From contig NZ_JAERLY010000010.1 in assembly GCF_018256155.1 (NCBI RefSeq), positions 1 to 64,000 on the forward strand: DNA of 64,000 bases, in the 5' to 3' direction. The first letter of the stretch is position 1, and each line of letters starts with the position of its first letter. This DNA is from Gluconobacter sp. Dm-62 (GTDB lineage: Bacteria > Pseudomonadota > Alphaproteobacteria > Acetobacterales > Acetobacteraceae). Made by a program: the position numbers and the translations under genes. The notes under the pieces are model-generated. The model did not search any database. It was not told the DNA's origin and saw nothing but the letters and a program-made list of their open reading frames with translations. Of the stretch, positions 43,338-50,796 are shown piece after piece.

Positions 43338-43518
43338 GACCAAGTTTTTCTTTAATGTATCTGGCGGCCTTCTCTAAGTCATAAAGCGAATCTATGACGC
43401 AACCGCATTTAGGGCCCCAGATTCCATCTTTGTCTTGGGAGTACAGGCTATCAAAAAGCACCTGCGCTACCTCTTCGTCAGACCAATGCCTCTTCTCGTC
43501 GGTCGCGCCATCAACCAT
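43297..43518 (-). CDS. small accessory protein, hypothetical
   Basis: 73 aa from the ATG at 43518 (GGAG six bases upstream); the frame open to 43713 overlaps the neighbouring gene and is not credible as coding. It contains WSDEEVAQVLFDSLYSQDKD and GPKCGCVIDSLYDLEKAARY, two helical segments with two Cys. Unknown function. Confidence 0.6.
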   Translation of the reverse strand: MVDGATDEKRHWSDEEVAQVLFDSLYSQDKDGIWGPKCGCVIDSLYDLEKAARYIKEKLGLNRCERQSQRHRQ

Positions 43519-43606
43519 CGTACTCTCCATTACTATCTCAGTGTACTGTGCTGGCATGAGCCAAGCAATTGCTGCTGAGGAACCGCCCCGAAGGGCGGCT
43601 CCGTAG

Positions 43607-44041
43607 TCAGGCAGCTTCGACCTGCCGCGTTTTCTTCTTGCTGAGTGCATCGGCCATCTGGCGCAGTCCGATCGCATAATTTCCGGCCAGCCGAGTGGAG
43701 AGCGTCTCTCCATTTAGCAGCCCACTGTCATAGACCTTGAATGCCCCGACAACAGGCCCGAGGCAGATTTCTTCAAAGCTTTCGAGAGTAAGGCTCTGAG
43801 GCTCGGCACCAGCGCTTTGACTGATGACCAGCATTTTGCCCTTCGACTGCACTCGGAAAATGGCCATGTGTTCACCGATGGTCCGAAGCGCATACTGGCC
43901 ATCCCCAATATATTTGGGCATGTCGGACCGGTAGACTGCTCGGTCATGAGGCAGAAAGTCCGGGGCCATGTTCCGGTCCATGATACTCACCCAAGCCAGA
44001 TAGGACGGCATCACCCCCTCTCGTGACACCAGCGCACTCAT
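43607..44041 (-). CDS. S24-like fold protein lacking catalytic residues
   Basis: 144 aa starting at 44041 with an ATGA overlap to the Rha gene. The segment SIMDRNMAPDFLPHDRAVYR followed by GDGQYALRTIGEHMAIFRV and GKMLVISQS aligns by eye with the LexA/CI C-terminal domain (GDSMxPxxxxGDxVxxD, then lxxxGxxxVKRL). The nucleophilic Ser position is Asn, and no Lys stands at the general base position, so it should not self-cleave. There is no DNA-binding domain; it may work as a partner of the Rha protein. Confidence 0.6.
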   Translation of the reverse strand: MSALVSREGVMPSYLAWVSIMDRNMAPDFLPHDRAVYRSDMPKYIGDGQYALRTIGEHMAIFRVQSKGKMLVISQSAGAEPQSLTLESFEEICLGPVVGAFKVYDSGLLNGETLSTRLAGNYAIGLRQMADALSKKKTRQVEAA

Positions 44042-44859
44042 GACACCGGCTCCGGCTTCTTGGCGAAAGGGGGCGCCTCGGTGGCAGTTGCGAGGTGGAG
44101 GCGGAGAACGTCGAGGATGGAGGGAAGCCACTGATAGGTCGGTACTGCCCCGTCAGAATGCTCCTTGCCCACATCGCAAAGACGCGCGAACGGCATACCT
44201 GTTTCTGTTGGCGTCCAGACCTTCTTGTTGCGCTTGTTTCGCTTAAACGTCTGGAGGCCTGCCGCTTCCATTAAGTTGTTGCCCGCCATCCCAGGCTGTT
44301 TGCCCGGCAAGTTGAGGGCCTGCGCAATATCCGTCGCAGTCATGGTCCGCTGCTGCGTCGGGGCCTCAAGGTAGGTCAGGCCCATATCCGGCAGCGGGTT
44401 TTCGCCACACTTCTTTTCACAAGCCCGACCAGCAGCAATGGCCGATTGGTTGTCGTCCAGACCAATTAGGCGAGCGATTGCGAAACGGGATTTGAAAATA
44501 GCTGTGACGGAGGGTTTCCGGGTGCGCTTGGCTTTCGGGGCAGGCTCAGCCGAAGTCTCAAGCTCCATCCAGCGACGGACCACTTTCAGGCGGAGAACTG
44601 GATCGTATCCAAGAACAAGATTGTAAGTCAGGTCTTGAGTAAGAGCATATTCCTGTTGATCGCGCCCGTGGCGATCTTGGTAGATGCGCGCAAACTTGCG
44701 CTCATCTTCTTCGACCTTTCCCAACATCACACGGATGTCGCGCATTACGTCGCGATGACGCTTTCCTGTCAGTTCCGCAATCTCGCGGGAGGACATGGTG
44801 GGAGCGCTGCCGGAGAGAGCGCTGGAAATCGTGATGGCTTGCGTGCTATCGTGGCTCAT
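44038..44859 (-). CDS. Rha-family phage regulatory protein
   Basis: 273 aa from the ATG at 44859 (AAGGA eight bases upstream). The Rha domain is in the N-terminal part: MSSREIAELTGKRHRDVMRD, then QEYALTQDLTYNLVLGYDPV LRLKVVRRWMELE. A second winged-helix-like part follows (TATDIAQALNLPGKQPG). Rha proteins interfere with phage growth in IHF-defective hosts and occur widely in temperate phages. Its place within the baseplate region, not an early operon, is unusual. Confidence 0.85.
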   Translation of the reverse strand: MSHDSTQAITISSALSGSAPTMSSREIAELTGKRHRDVMRDIRVMLGKVEEDERKFARIYQDRHGRDQQEYALTQDLTYNLVLGYDPVLRLKVVRRWMELETSAEPAPKAKRTRKPSVTAIFKSRFAIARLIGLDDNQSAIAAGRACEKKCGENPLPDMGLTYLEAPTQQRTMTATDIAQALNLPGKQPGMAGNNLMEAAGLQTFKRNKRNKKVWTPTETGMPFARLCDVGKEHSDGAVPTYQWLPSILDVLRLHLATATEAPPFAKKPEPVS

Positions 44860-44873
44860 GGCCATTTCCTTTT

Positions 44874-45107
44874 TCAGAGGGTGGTGGTTGAGGCGTCGGG
44901 GGTGGTCTGCAAACTGGCCCCTGATGCCTTCTCTGTTTCCAAGCCTATCCTGACAAGACGTCGAAACGCTGCTGCTCTGGATGGCATCCCTGCGTCTATT
45001 CCCCAATTATCAATTAAGTTGATTTCATCATTGGGCATCTCAACAATGAGGCGTTTGAAAGAACCCGGGGGTCTTTTGCGTGGATATTTCGGAACTTGTC
45101 GAGGCAT
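44874..45107 (-). CDS. small ribbon-helix-helix-like regulator
   Basis: 77 aa from the ATG at 45107 (GGAG five bases upstream). The part SFKRLIVEMPNDEINLIDNW and GMPSRAAAFRRLVRIGLETE has the beta-strand, helix, helix spacing of Arc/CopG-like DNA-binding proteins. It begins the minus-strand unit leading into Rha and faces a second RHH-like gene across a short promoter region with a palindrome, so autoregulation is likely. Confidence 0.65.
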   Translation of the reverse strand: MPRQVPKYPRKRPPGSFKRLIVEMPNDEINLIDNWGIDAGMPSRAAAFRRLVRIGLETEKASGASLQTTPDASTTTL

Positions 45108-45127
45108 GAGCACTCCGGAAAGCGTAT

Positions 45128-45144
45128 ATGCACTGATTGTGCAT
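45128..45144. promoter_or_regulatory. operator palindrome between two RHH-like genes
   Basis: Perfect arms ATGCAC and GTGCAT with a 5-base centre, in the 137-base divergent gap. The rest of the gap holds related TGCG/GCAT-rich pieces (TGCGTTTATGCGC, GCATTACGCAC). Expected target of one or both flanking regulators. Confidence 0.5.
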
Positions 45145-45244
45145 TGCGTTTATGCGCCAAGGCATTACGCACCGTCAAGCATGATTTGCATGTAAAATGC
45201 TGTGCGTCTAATTACCGTCGAAATTGCAGATTCGAGGATATATC

Positions 45245-45799
45245 GTGGCCATCCAGCGAACTCAGAAGAAGGCGGGAAAGTCGGAAAGCCTGACAATCCG
45301 CCTTGATCCTAAAATGCGCTTTGCGCTGGAGTTTGTCGCGCGGCTGAATGGGCAGACGATTACGAAAGTCATCGAGAGGGCGGTGACGGAAGCTGCCGAT
45401 CGCACCAAAGTAGACGACGGAAGGAATAGCTACGATGCGGCGAATTGGCGCGCTTACTGGGATGTGAGCGAGGGTGTTAGAGCAATTAAACTAGCAATGG
45501 ATGAAAATACTCATCCAACATTCGAAGAAGAAGAGATGCTGGAGTTCGTGCGAACTCATTGGAGAATCTTCGCGCAAGACCAAAGCTTAAAATATCTGCG
45601 TCGGGAAAATATCGAAATTATTTGGCCAATAATGCCCAAAATTCTCGACATATGGAGAGAAACGAAAGCTTCTCCTGATCGCTCGAAGGCCGCGAGCATA
45701 ATGCAAGACGCCCTCATAAAAGCAGGAGTGAGTGGTAAAATTTGGGCAATTCCTGAAAAAAGCCCTCCTGAGCTAGATGACGATCTACCGCCATTCTGA
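45245..45799 (+). CDS. RHH-like accessory protein
   Basis: 184 aa. The GTG at 45245 follows GAGGA at suitable distance; a TTG at 45224 is the alternative. The N-terminus SESLTIRLDPKMRFALEFVA followed by LNGQTITKVIERAV is a ribbon-helix-helix signature, and the rest is a helical, Trp-rich domain. It is divergent from the 77-aa regulator. Function beyond DNA binding is unknown. Confidence 0.7.
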   Translation: MAIQRTQKKAGKSESLTIRLDPKMRFALEFVARLNGQTITKVIERAVTEAADRTKVDDGRNSYDAANWRAYWDVSEGVRAIKLAMDENTHPTFEEEEMLEFVRTHWRIFAQDQSLKYLRRENIEIIWPIMPKILDIWRETKASPDRSKAASIMQDALIKAGVSGKIWAIPEKSPPELDDDLPPF

Positions 45800-45889
45800 A
45801 CCCTCCATCGACCCGACTCCGCTCTGCCGGGGAGGGCATTCCCCTCCACCCCAAACTCCGGCATGTTACGGAGTGTGAATGGAGGTGAC

Positions 45890-46837
45890 ATGCAAAAATA
45901 TTTGATGCTCCCTATGTTGTTGCTCGTGTGCTCCTGCACAGACGAGCAATCAGCCGCAGTAAGTAGTACGCTTGGTTATTCGCTTCATCCAGAATTGCAA
46001 AACTGGGAGCCTTCAGGTTTCAGTTATCATGACGCGTCCCAGTTTTCTTCCGCAGGCATCTCCATAGAAGACGCGCAAAAATGGAAAAAATCTGGCTTCA
46101 ATTCAGATGCCTCTAAACTATGGGCATCGAAAGGCTACACATCGACGCAAGCGCGGGAGGCCCTTGAAGATGGTGTAAAGGCGCCCGGAGATGTAACCGG
46201 ATGGTCCAACGCATTGGCGGCCATTTTGCATGAAGATTCGGTACCTTCTGCGCTTGCTATTTCATACGCCAACGCAAGCGCAGTCAGCGGATTTACACGC
46301 TCGGACGTTCAATCAGTGCTGGCGGGGACCGACCTGGATGTGAACGACGAGCGCTCAGTAATCATGGCTGCCGAGAAATTCCACAAAGGAATCTCTTTAA
46401 CGCAAATCAGAACAGATATTCAGGCTGGGCGCGCTGCGGTTGCGCAAGCTCAAGCACGCGAGGCTGCAAACGCACAGGCTGCAGAACTCTATCGTTTGAA
46501 TAAGGCTTACGGGACCGACGTTATTAACGCATGTCACGGATCGCCGGAAAACGATCTTATGACGCTACAAAATATCACAAACCCTTATTCGGTAGCAGGG
46601 AAGTGTTTCACTATCCATATTGGTTGGCTATCAACCCCTCAGTGGCTAAATGCTAACCAAGCGCTCTTTATCTCTAATGTTCCATCCTTGCCTACTGTTT
46701 TGATTTCTGGAGATGAGCCACTTAAAGTCGGCGCGGCCGCCGTTGTCATGGGGCAAACTCCTCAACAATATACAAGCGCAATAGGGGCATTAGAAACGCC
46801 TATTACCGTCCGGGTTTTGAAATACTTCAACGACTAG
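45890..46837 (+). CDS. accessory lipoprotein with W-G-A repeats
   Basis: 315 aa from 45890 (GGAGG four bases upstream). A lipoprotein signal ends in LVCSC. Residues about 38-95 contain four degenerate 12-14-residue repeats of the kind W..SGF...DA: WEPSGFSYHDA, FSSAGISIEDA, WKKSGFNSDA, WASKGYTSTQA. A helical middle leads to a C-terminal domain with two Cys (INACHG, AGKCFTIHIG). Such repeats suggest a small helical array on the envelope surface. A prophage-encoded lipoprotein at this place could block superinfection; this is inference. Confidence 0.75.
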   Translation: MQKYLMLPMLLLVCSCTDEQSAAVSSTLGYSLHPELQNWEPSGFSYHDASQFSSAGISIEDAQKWKKSGFNSDASKLWASKGYTSTQAREALEDGVKAPGDVTGWSNALAAILHEDSVPSALAISYANASAVSGFTRSDVQSVLAGTDLDVNDERSVIMAAEKFHKGISLTQIRTDIQAGRAAVAQAQAREAANAQAAELYRLNKAYGTDVINACHGSPENDLMTLQNITNPYSVAGKCFTIHIGWLSTPQWLNANQALFISNVPSLPTVLISGDEPLKVGAAAVVMGQTPQQYTSAIGALETPITVRVLKYFND

Positions 46838-46894
46838 CTATTTCTCAAATCCCATCTCCCCAAGTTTGACCGGGCTCCGGGGCGGATGGTGTGG

Positions 46895-47200
46895 TCAGGT
46901 TCCGGTCGCCACAAAAGTCAGCACATACCGCCCACCCAGCCCGTCATACGTCGGGTCATCGCTGCCCTGCGTATCCGCGAACACGAAATCACCCCCAAGA
47001 CCCAGATAGTCCGCATGAACCACAGGATTCAGGTTCTGGCAGATGGCTCCGGCTACGACCTGCACGTCATTCAGCCAGACGTTCATGTAGAGGCCGGTGG
47101 AGCGCTGATAGACGTCCAGCCGGACAAGCTGCTGGTTCAGGACGACGTTGAGGGTCTGGCTCGCTGTGGCGGCGAGGGGAATTTGCGCGATGGTGCTCAT
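46895..47200 (-). CDS. baseplate plug-like protein
   Basis: 101 aa, almost all beta: MSTIAQIPLAATASQTLNVV, LDVYQRSTGLYMNVWLNDVQ, then the GGDFVFADTQGSDDPTYDGL end with LGGRYVLTFV. This matches the small baseplate plug proteins that close the tube before the hub. It overlaps the previous gene by 4 bases. In related phages the hub gene follows directly; here the accessory block lies between. Confidence 0.8.
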   Translation of the reverse strand: MSTIAQIPLAATASQTLNVVLNQQLVRLDVYQRSTGLYMNVWLNDVQVVAGAICQNLNPVVHADYLGLGGDFVFADTQGSDDPTYDGLGGRYVLTFVATGT

Positions 47201-47919
47201 GCCATCACCCCTGCTACAGCATCATTCACGGCCGTTGACGGCGTAGTGGTCTGGACCGTTCCGTTCTGGACGGCCTGCTCACCCTGGGGCTGGGCCGTGT
47301 TGGTGTAGGCTGCCGTCCCGGTATTGCGGATCTGCCGGATCATGATTTCCGCCATAAGCATGGTCACGCCGCTTCGGCTTTCTCGCCGCCAGCGGTACCC
47401 GAGGATGTTGGCGTTCACCGCCGTGAACTCTGGCGTCACTACGGAATAGAGGTTCGTGTCCGCGCAAACGCTTTCGAGCGTGGACAGGAAAGATGTCCTG
47501 ACATGCTGCCCGGTCTTGCCTGACAGATTGGGGATCAGCTTGGTAATGGCAGACAGAAGGCCGTCCGAGCCGGTCTCTGACCCGTCACACACCATGATGA
47601 CCCGCGCGTTATACGGCACCTTCACCTTGTTGTAGGATGCGAAAGCGCCGCCTTCCAATGGGGCATCCGAGACCATGTAGCTGTTCTCGTACTCAATCCC
47701 CATCACGCGCCCGGATGTCAGAAGCTGCGTGTTCGTGGAATCGAATATCCCCCACTGCTTCGCGGCCTGCGAGGTGATGTAATTCTCCGCCACACCTGCA
47801 AGCGCGGTAGAGGCCGAGGCATCCACGCCCGCGCTGATGGACTGGCCCAGAAGGGCAGGGACACCAACGGCGGCCGGGATATCCCAGACCGACGGCATCG
47901 TGACGTTCGGGAATGCCAT
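47197..47919 (-). CDS. tail/baseplate protein after the tape measure
   Basis: 240 aa. The segment MVSDAPLEGGAFASYNKVKV PYNARVIMVCDGSE (about 78-115) resembles phage tail proteins with LysM-like or hub-initiator roles that follow the tape measure. It has no enzymatic motif. It shares one base with the tape measure stop and an ATGA with the plug gene. Confidence 0.75.
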   Translation of the reverse strand: MAFPNVTMPSVWDIPAAVGVPALLGQSISAGVDASASTALAGVAENYITSQAAKQWGIFDSTNTQLLTSGRVMGIEYENSYMVSDAPLEGGAFASYNKVKVPYNARVIMVCDGSETGSDGLLSAITKLIPNLSGKTGQHVRTSFLSTLESVCADTNLYSVVTPEFTAVNANILGYRWRRESRSGVTMLMAEIMIRQIRNTGTAAYTNTAQPQGEQAVQNGTVQTTTPSTAVNDAVAGVMA

Positions 47920-49739
47920 CAGGTCTGTCCTTGTGCGTTAACGAGCGGGAGGGTGCGGCGAAGTTCCTGGTGGAAGTCGCGCGCAAGCTGCTGCGGGTTG
48001 TCCGTGTTCGCGTGGATATGGACGTCACCTACATGGACTTCCGTGGTGTGCGTGGTCGTTGCAGAAGGTGCGACCGACTGCGCCGCCTGCTGCGCCAGGA
48101 AATACCGATAGCCGTCTTCCATGCCGTTTTTGTTGGCTGGTCGCTCATCGTATGCTCGCACAACATGGGTAGCGTCTGCGGCACTGATGCTCGGGTCTTC
48201 TAACAGCCGCCCCGCTTTTCGAGCCCCTGCATCATGTCCATGCTTGAGTTCCCATGCATAAGCCCGCACCTGATCTTCAAAAGAGGCATTCTGCACGTCA
48301 ATGCCGGTTCCTTTCAGAATGTCCTCAACGCGGTCAGAATGCCATTGACCCAGGCCGTAAGCGCTTCCTCCATCCCCGCGCGCGTTAGGATCAAATCGGC
48401 TTTCCTGTGCAATATTCCCGACGATGCCGAGGGCCGCGTTTCGGCTATAATCCATGCCTCGCAAAATACTCATCGCCTTGGCGGCATTTCCTCGCTGGTG
48501 ATCGCCAAAAAACCACCTCGTTTTATCGTTGTCTCCAAAGCGCAGCTGAGCCCATTGCTCAACAGGCCCTCCTGCATTTGTGGCTTTCCCAGCCAACAGC
48601 CCTGCAAACATAGCGGCTGCCGTTCCTGCTATCGGAAGCGCCAAAGGCGCAGCCGTCCTGATAAGGGATTTTGAACCGCTCGCATCCCGACCTTCCTCAA
48701 GATAAGAGCCACTCTCAGCGACTTTTTGGGCTTCTTTTTTTGCCGCCCCAGCACCTTCTACCCCACCTTTGCATTCACACCCGCAGGCCGCGCTCCGAAG
48801 CGCTTCGATATTGGCGCCACCCATGAGCAGGGCTTTGACACCACGGATTGCCATGATGCCGGTGACGGCAGTTCCAATACCTCCGATTGCCGTGGCGAGA
48901 GCCGCCACTCCAATCGTTGCGCCCGCGACGTATTCTCCCCAACCGGATTTTTCGAGGGCTATGATTCCCTTGGCGGCAGCATCCAGCGCTGGGGTCAGGT
49001 CGCCGAGGATCGCGCGCCCAAGGCCTTCCGTCGCAGTGGTGAGTGCAATCCAATCTTCCAGCAGTTTTTCGCTATCTTTGATCTGCTTGTCTGTGGGTCC
49101 GGCACCCTTGAATTTGTCCTGCAGTTCATCAAAAGCGGCTGTCGTCTTGTCGATCAGGTTGATCTCGCCCTGCCCAATGCCGAGCTGGGACAAAAGGCTG
49201 TTCTTGACGCCCTGATCCATGCCCTGTGTGGAGCGGTTCAGGCGCTTGAGAATATCTTCCCGAATATGGCCGTGTGAATCGGCATAATCCGTTACGCCAA
49301 GCTGGGCCATGGTGCGCTGGAGGTTGCCAGCCTGAGCCGGGTCCACCATCATTTGCTGCATCGCCTGAAAGGATGCGCCAACCTCTTGCGCTGATCCGCC
49401 CACGGCCATGACGGCGCGCTGCATCTGGTAGAGCTTGCGCGGGTCCATATCGAGCCGCTGCGCCATGTAGCCAAGCTCGGCATTGGACCGGGTGATTTCG
49501 GACGTGAAAGCCTTGAGTGTCCGGCCGCCGGTGAAAACGGCCAGCAGGGCGAGGGCTTCCGTGCGGGCGCGGGAGAACCCATCCGCCGCCGCCTTGCCAC
49601 TGTCTGCCAACGCCCCTTGCGTCTTGCTGGCGCTGCGCTCGACCTGATCGAGGCTCTTGGAAGCCTGCTGCGCGCCTTTGGCGACCCCGCGCCCATCTAG
49701 GCCAAGCTGAATGACCAGACTGTCTATGACGTTCGCCAT
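47919..49739 (-). CDS. tape measure protein with tail lysozyme domain
   Basis: 606 aa. Residues 1-130 are helical (LGLDGRGVAKGAQQASKSLD), two hydrophobic helices sit at about 280-310 and 375-395, and the C-terminal part from about 415 has the phage tail lysozyme signature MDYSRNAALGIVGNIAQESR and GSAYGLGQWHSDR (catalytic Glu in AQESRF). The length sets the tail at a short myovirus size. The lysozyme would open the wall during DNA entry. The internal AACGCECKGG cluster of Cys is odd for a tape measure. Confidence 0.9.
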   Translation of the reverse strand: MANVIDSLVIQLGLDGRGVAKGAQQASKSLDQVERSASKTQGALADSGKAAADGFSRARTEALALLAVFTGGRTLKAFTSEITRSNAELGYMAQRLDMDPRKLYQMQRAVMAVGGSAQEVGASFQAMQQMMVDPAQAGNLQRTMAQLGVTDYADSHGHIREDILKRLNRSTQGMDQGVKNSLLSQLGIGQGEINLIDKTTAAFDELQDKFKGAGPTDKQIKDSEKLLEDWIALTTATEGLGRAILGDLTPALDAAAKGIIALEKSGWGEYVAGATIGVAALATAIGGIGTAVTGIMAIRGVKALLMGGANIEALRSAACGCECKGGVEGAGAAKKEAQKVAESGSYLEEGRDASGSKSLIRTAAPLALPIAGTAAAMFAGLLAGKATNAGGPVEQWAQLRFGDNDKTRWFFGDHQRGNAAKAMSILRGMDYSRNAALGIVGNIAQESRFDPNARGDGGSAYGLGQWHSDRVEDILKGTGIDVQNASFEDQVRAYAWELKHGHDAGARKAGRLLEDPSISAADATHVVRAYDERPANKNGMEDGYRYFLAQQAAQSVAPSATTTHTTEVHVGDVHIHANTDNPQQLARDFHQELRRTLPLVNAQGQT

Positions 49740-49746
49740 GCTGGCC

Positions 49747-50357
49747 CTAACCCTTGTTGTACGCTGTGACCATGGCCGCTTCCCACATCAGGAGCATGTC
49801 TTCGCTGTCGTAGACGGTCATCAGTTCGTGGAGTGTCGCCAGCCGCTCCCCTATGACCGTCGCCATGATCCGCGAAAGGTTTACGGGGACGGCGCGCTTG
49901 CGGGGCTGACTGCCCGGATCAGGGATGCCGCGAGCGGGGAACTCTGGAAGATCGCGGCCTTGAAAAAACCCACATGGAGATTGAACGCCTCCGAACGCAG
50001 GTCTGTCAGGGTTTGGGGATCGTCTATATCCCCATCGAGCAGGGCGCGTGGGGTCTTGGATTTGCCTCGCCTGATCTGGACGCACTGAAGCAGGGCGTCG
50101 AACGCCTTGTCACAGGCCTCGTCATCAATGTTGGCGAAGATGGTCATGGACATGGAGGCAATGCCAAGAATGCCTTCCTCCATCGCACGCCGGACAGCCT
50201 GGTCCAGCATGGCTTCAGACATCTTGTTCGTGCTCTGGACCACTGCCTTGGACAGATGCCTCGCCCATTTGTCAGCCGCGAAGGCCGACATGCGGGTGAT
50301 GACGAACTCCTTGCCCGCATCCTCACCAGACGCGGGGCTCCATTCGATCGACTTCAT
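49747..50357 (-). CDS. tail assembly chaperone, long -1 frameshift product (GT type)
   Basis: Reading shifts -1 at T TTT TTC (49968-49962) after codon 132 of the short protein and continues for about 71 residues through FFQGRDLPEFPARGIPDPG and VYDSEDMLLMWEAAMVTAY to the stop at 49747, giving about 203 aa. A second, shifted reading frame placed between the tube and tape measure genes is the known G/GT arrangement of lambda and many myophages. The second frame lacks a convincing ribosome site of its own. Confidence 0.75.
49881..50357 (-). CDS. tail assembly chaperone, short product (G type)
   Basis: 158 aa from the ATG at 50357. It begins MKSIEWSPASGEDAGKEFVI and has a helical body (AMLDQAVRRAMEEGILGIAS). 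Gene order tube, chaperone, tape measure is diagnostic. The zero-frame end (FFKAAIFQSSPLAASLIRAV) begins at the slippery site, so the short and long forms share the first 132 residues. It binds the tape measure during tail building. Confidence 0.85.
   Translation of the reverse strand: MKSIEWSPASGEDAGKEFVITRMSAFAADKWARHLSKAVVQSTNKMSEAMLDQAVRRAMEEGILGIASMSMTIFANIDDEACDKAFDALLQCVQIRRGKSKTPRALLDGDIDDPQTLTDLRSEAFNLHVGFFKAAIFQSSPLAASLIRAVSPASAPSP
49962..49968 (-). promoter_or_regulatory. slippery heptamer for -1 frameshifting
   Basis: The minus strand reads T TTT TTC in the correct phase of the chaperone gene (codons GGT TTT TTC), which allows both tRNAs to re-pair one base back. GC-rich sequence follows that could form a stimulatory structure. 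Confidence 0.75.
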
Positions 50358-50358
50358 G

Positions 50359-50796
50359 TCAGATACCTGCCGGGAAGACTTTTTCCCACTGGAAGGTGAA
50401 GGTCCGGGCCTCAAGAACGGTCCCGCCGTTCGGAGCAACGGAACCGGTCATCATGCATCCGTTCGTGAAGGTGTATTTCCGGCCGGTGGACTTGAGCGTC
50501 AGTTCGCCACCGAGGGACAGAAGGGTCCGGGTAAGCTGCTGCTCCGTGATGATCGCTTCCATGTAGGCAATCGACCCCGAAGCCGCAGAGAAGTTCAGCG
50601 TCTGGTTAACGGCGCGCGGAATCCAGCCCCGGTTCAACTTGCCGTCAATGGACATCTGGGCTTCAGCCATTTCCACGGCCTCCTGCTCCCATGCCCGGTC
50701 CGATCCCCAGTTCTCAAGGGTGATCGGGGCATTGAACAGGTCCGAAATGGTCAGCGTGAAGATGGCATCAGCCGAGGTGATGATATTGTTGGCCAT
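50359..50796 (-). CDS. tail tube protein (DUF3277)
   Basis: 145 aa, nearly all beta. NGCMMTGSVAPNGGTVLEAR, WGSDRAWEQEAVEMAEAQMS and GWIPRAVNQTLNFSAASGSI match the DUF3277 tube family found next to DUF3383 sheaths. The start shares its A with the sheath stop. It forms the inner tube of the contractile tail. Confidence 0.88.
   Translation of the reverse strand: MANNIITSADAIFTLTISDLFNAPITLENWGSDRAWEQEAVEMAEAQMSIDGKLNRGWIPRAVNQTLNFSAASGSIAYMEAIITEQQLTRTLLSLGGELTLKSTGRKYTFTNGCMMTGSVAPNGGTVLEARTFTFQWEKVFPAGI

Noticed and set aside
43519-43713. N-terminal extension of the 73-aa accessory gene
   Set aside because: The extension overlaps the neighbouring coding region and its composition is antisense-like; the ATG at 43518 has a good ribosome site.
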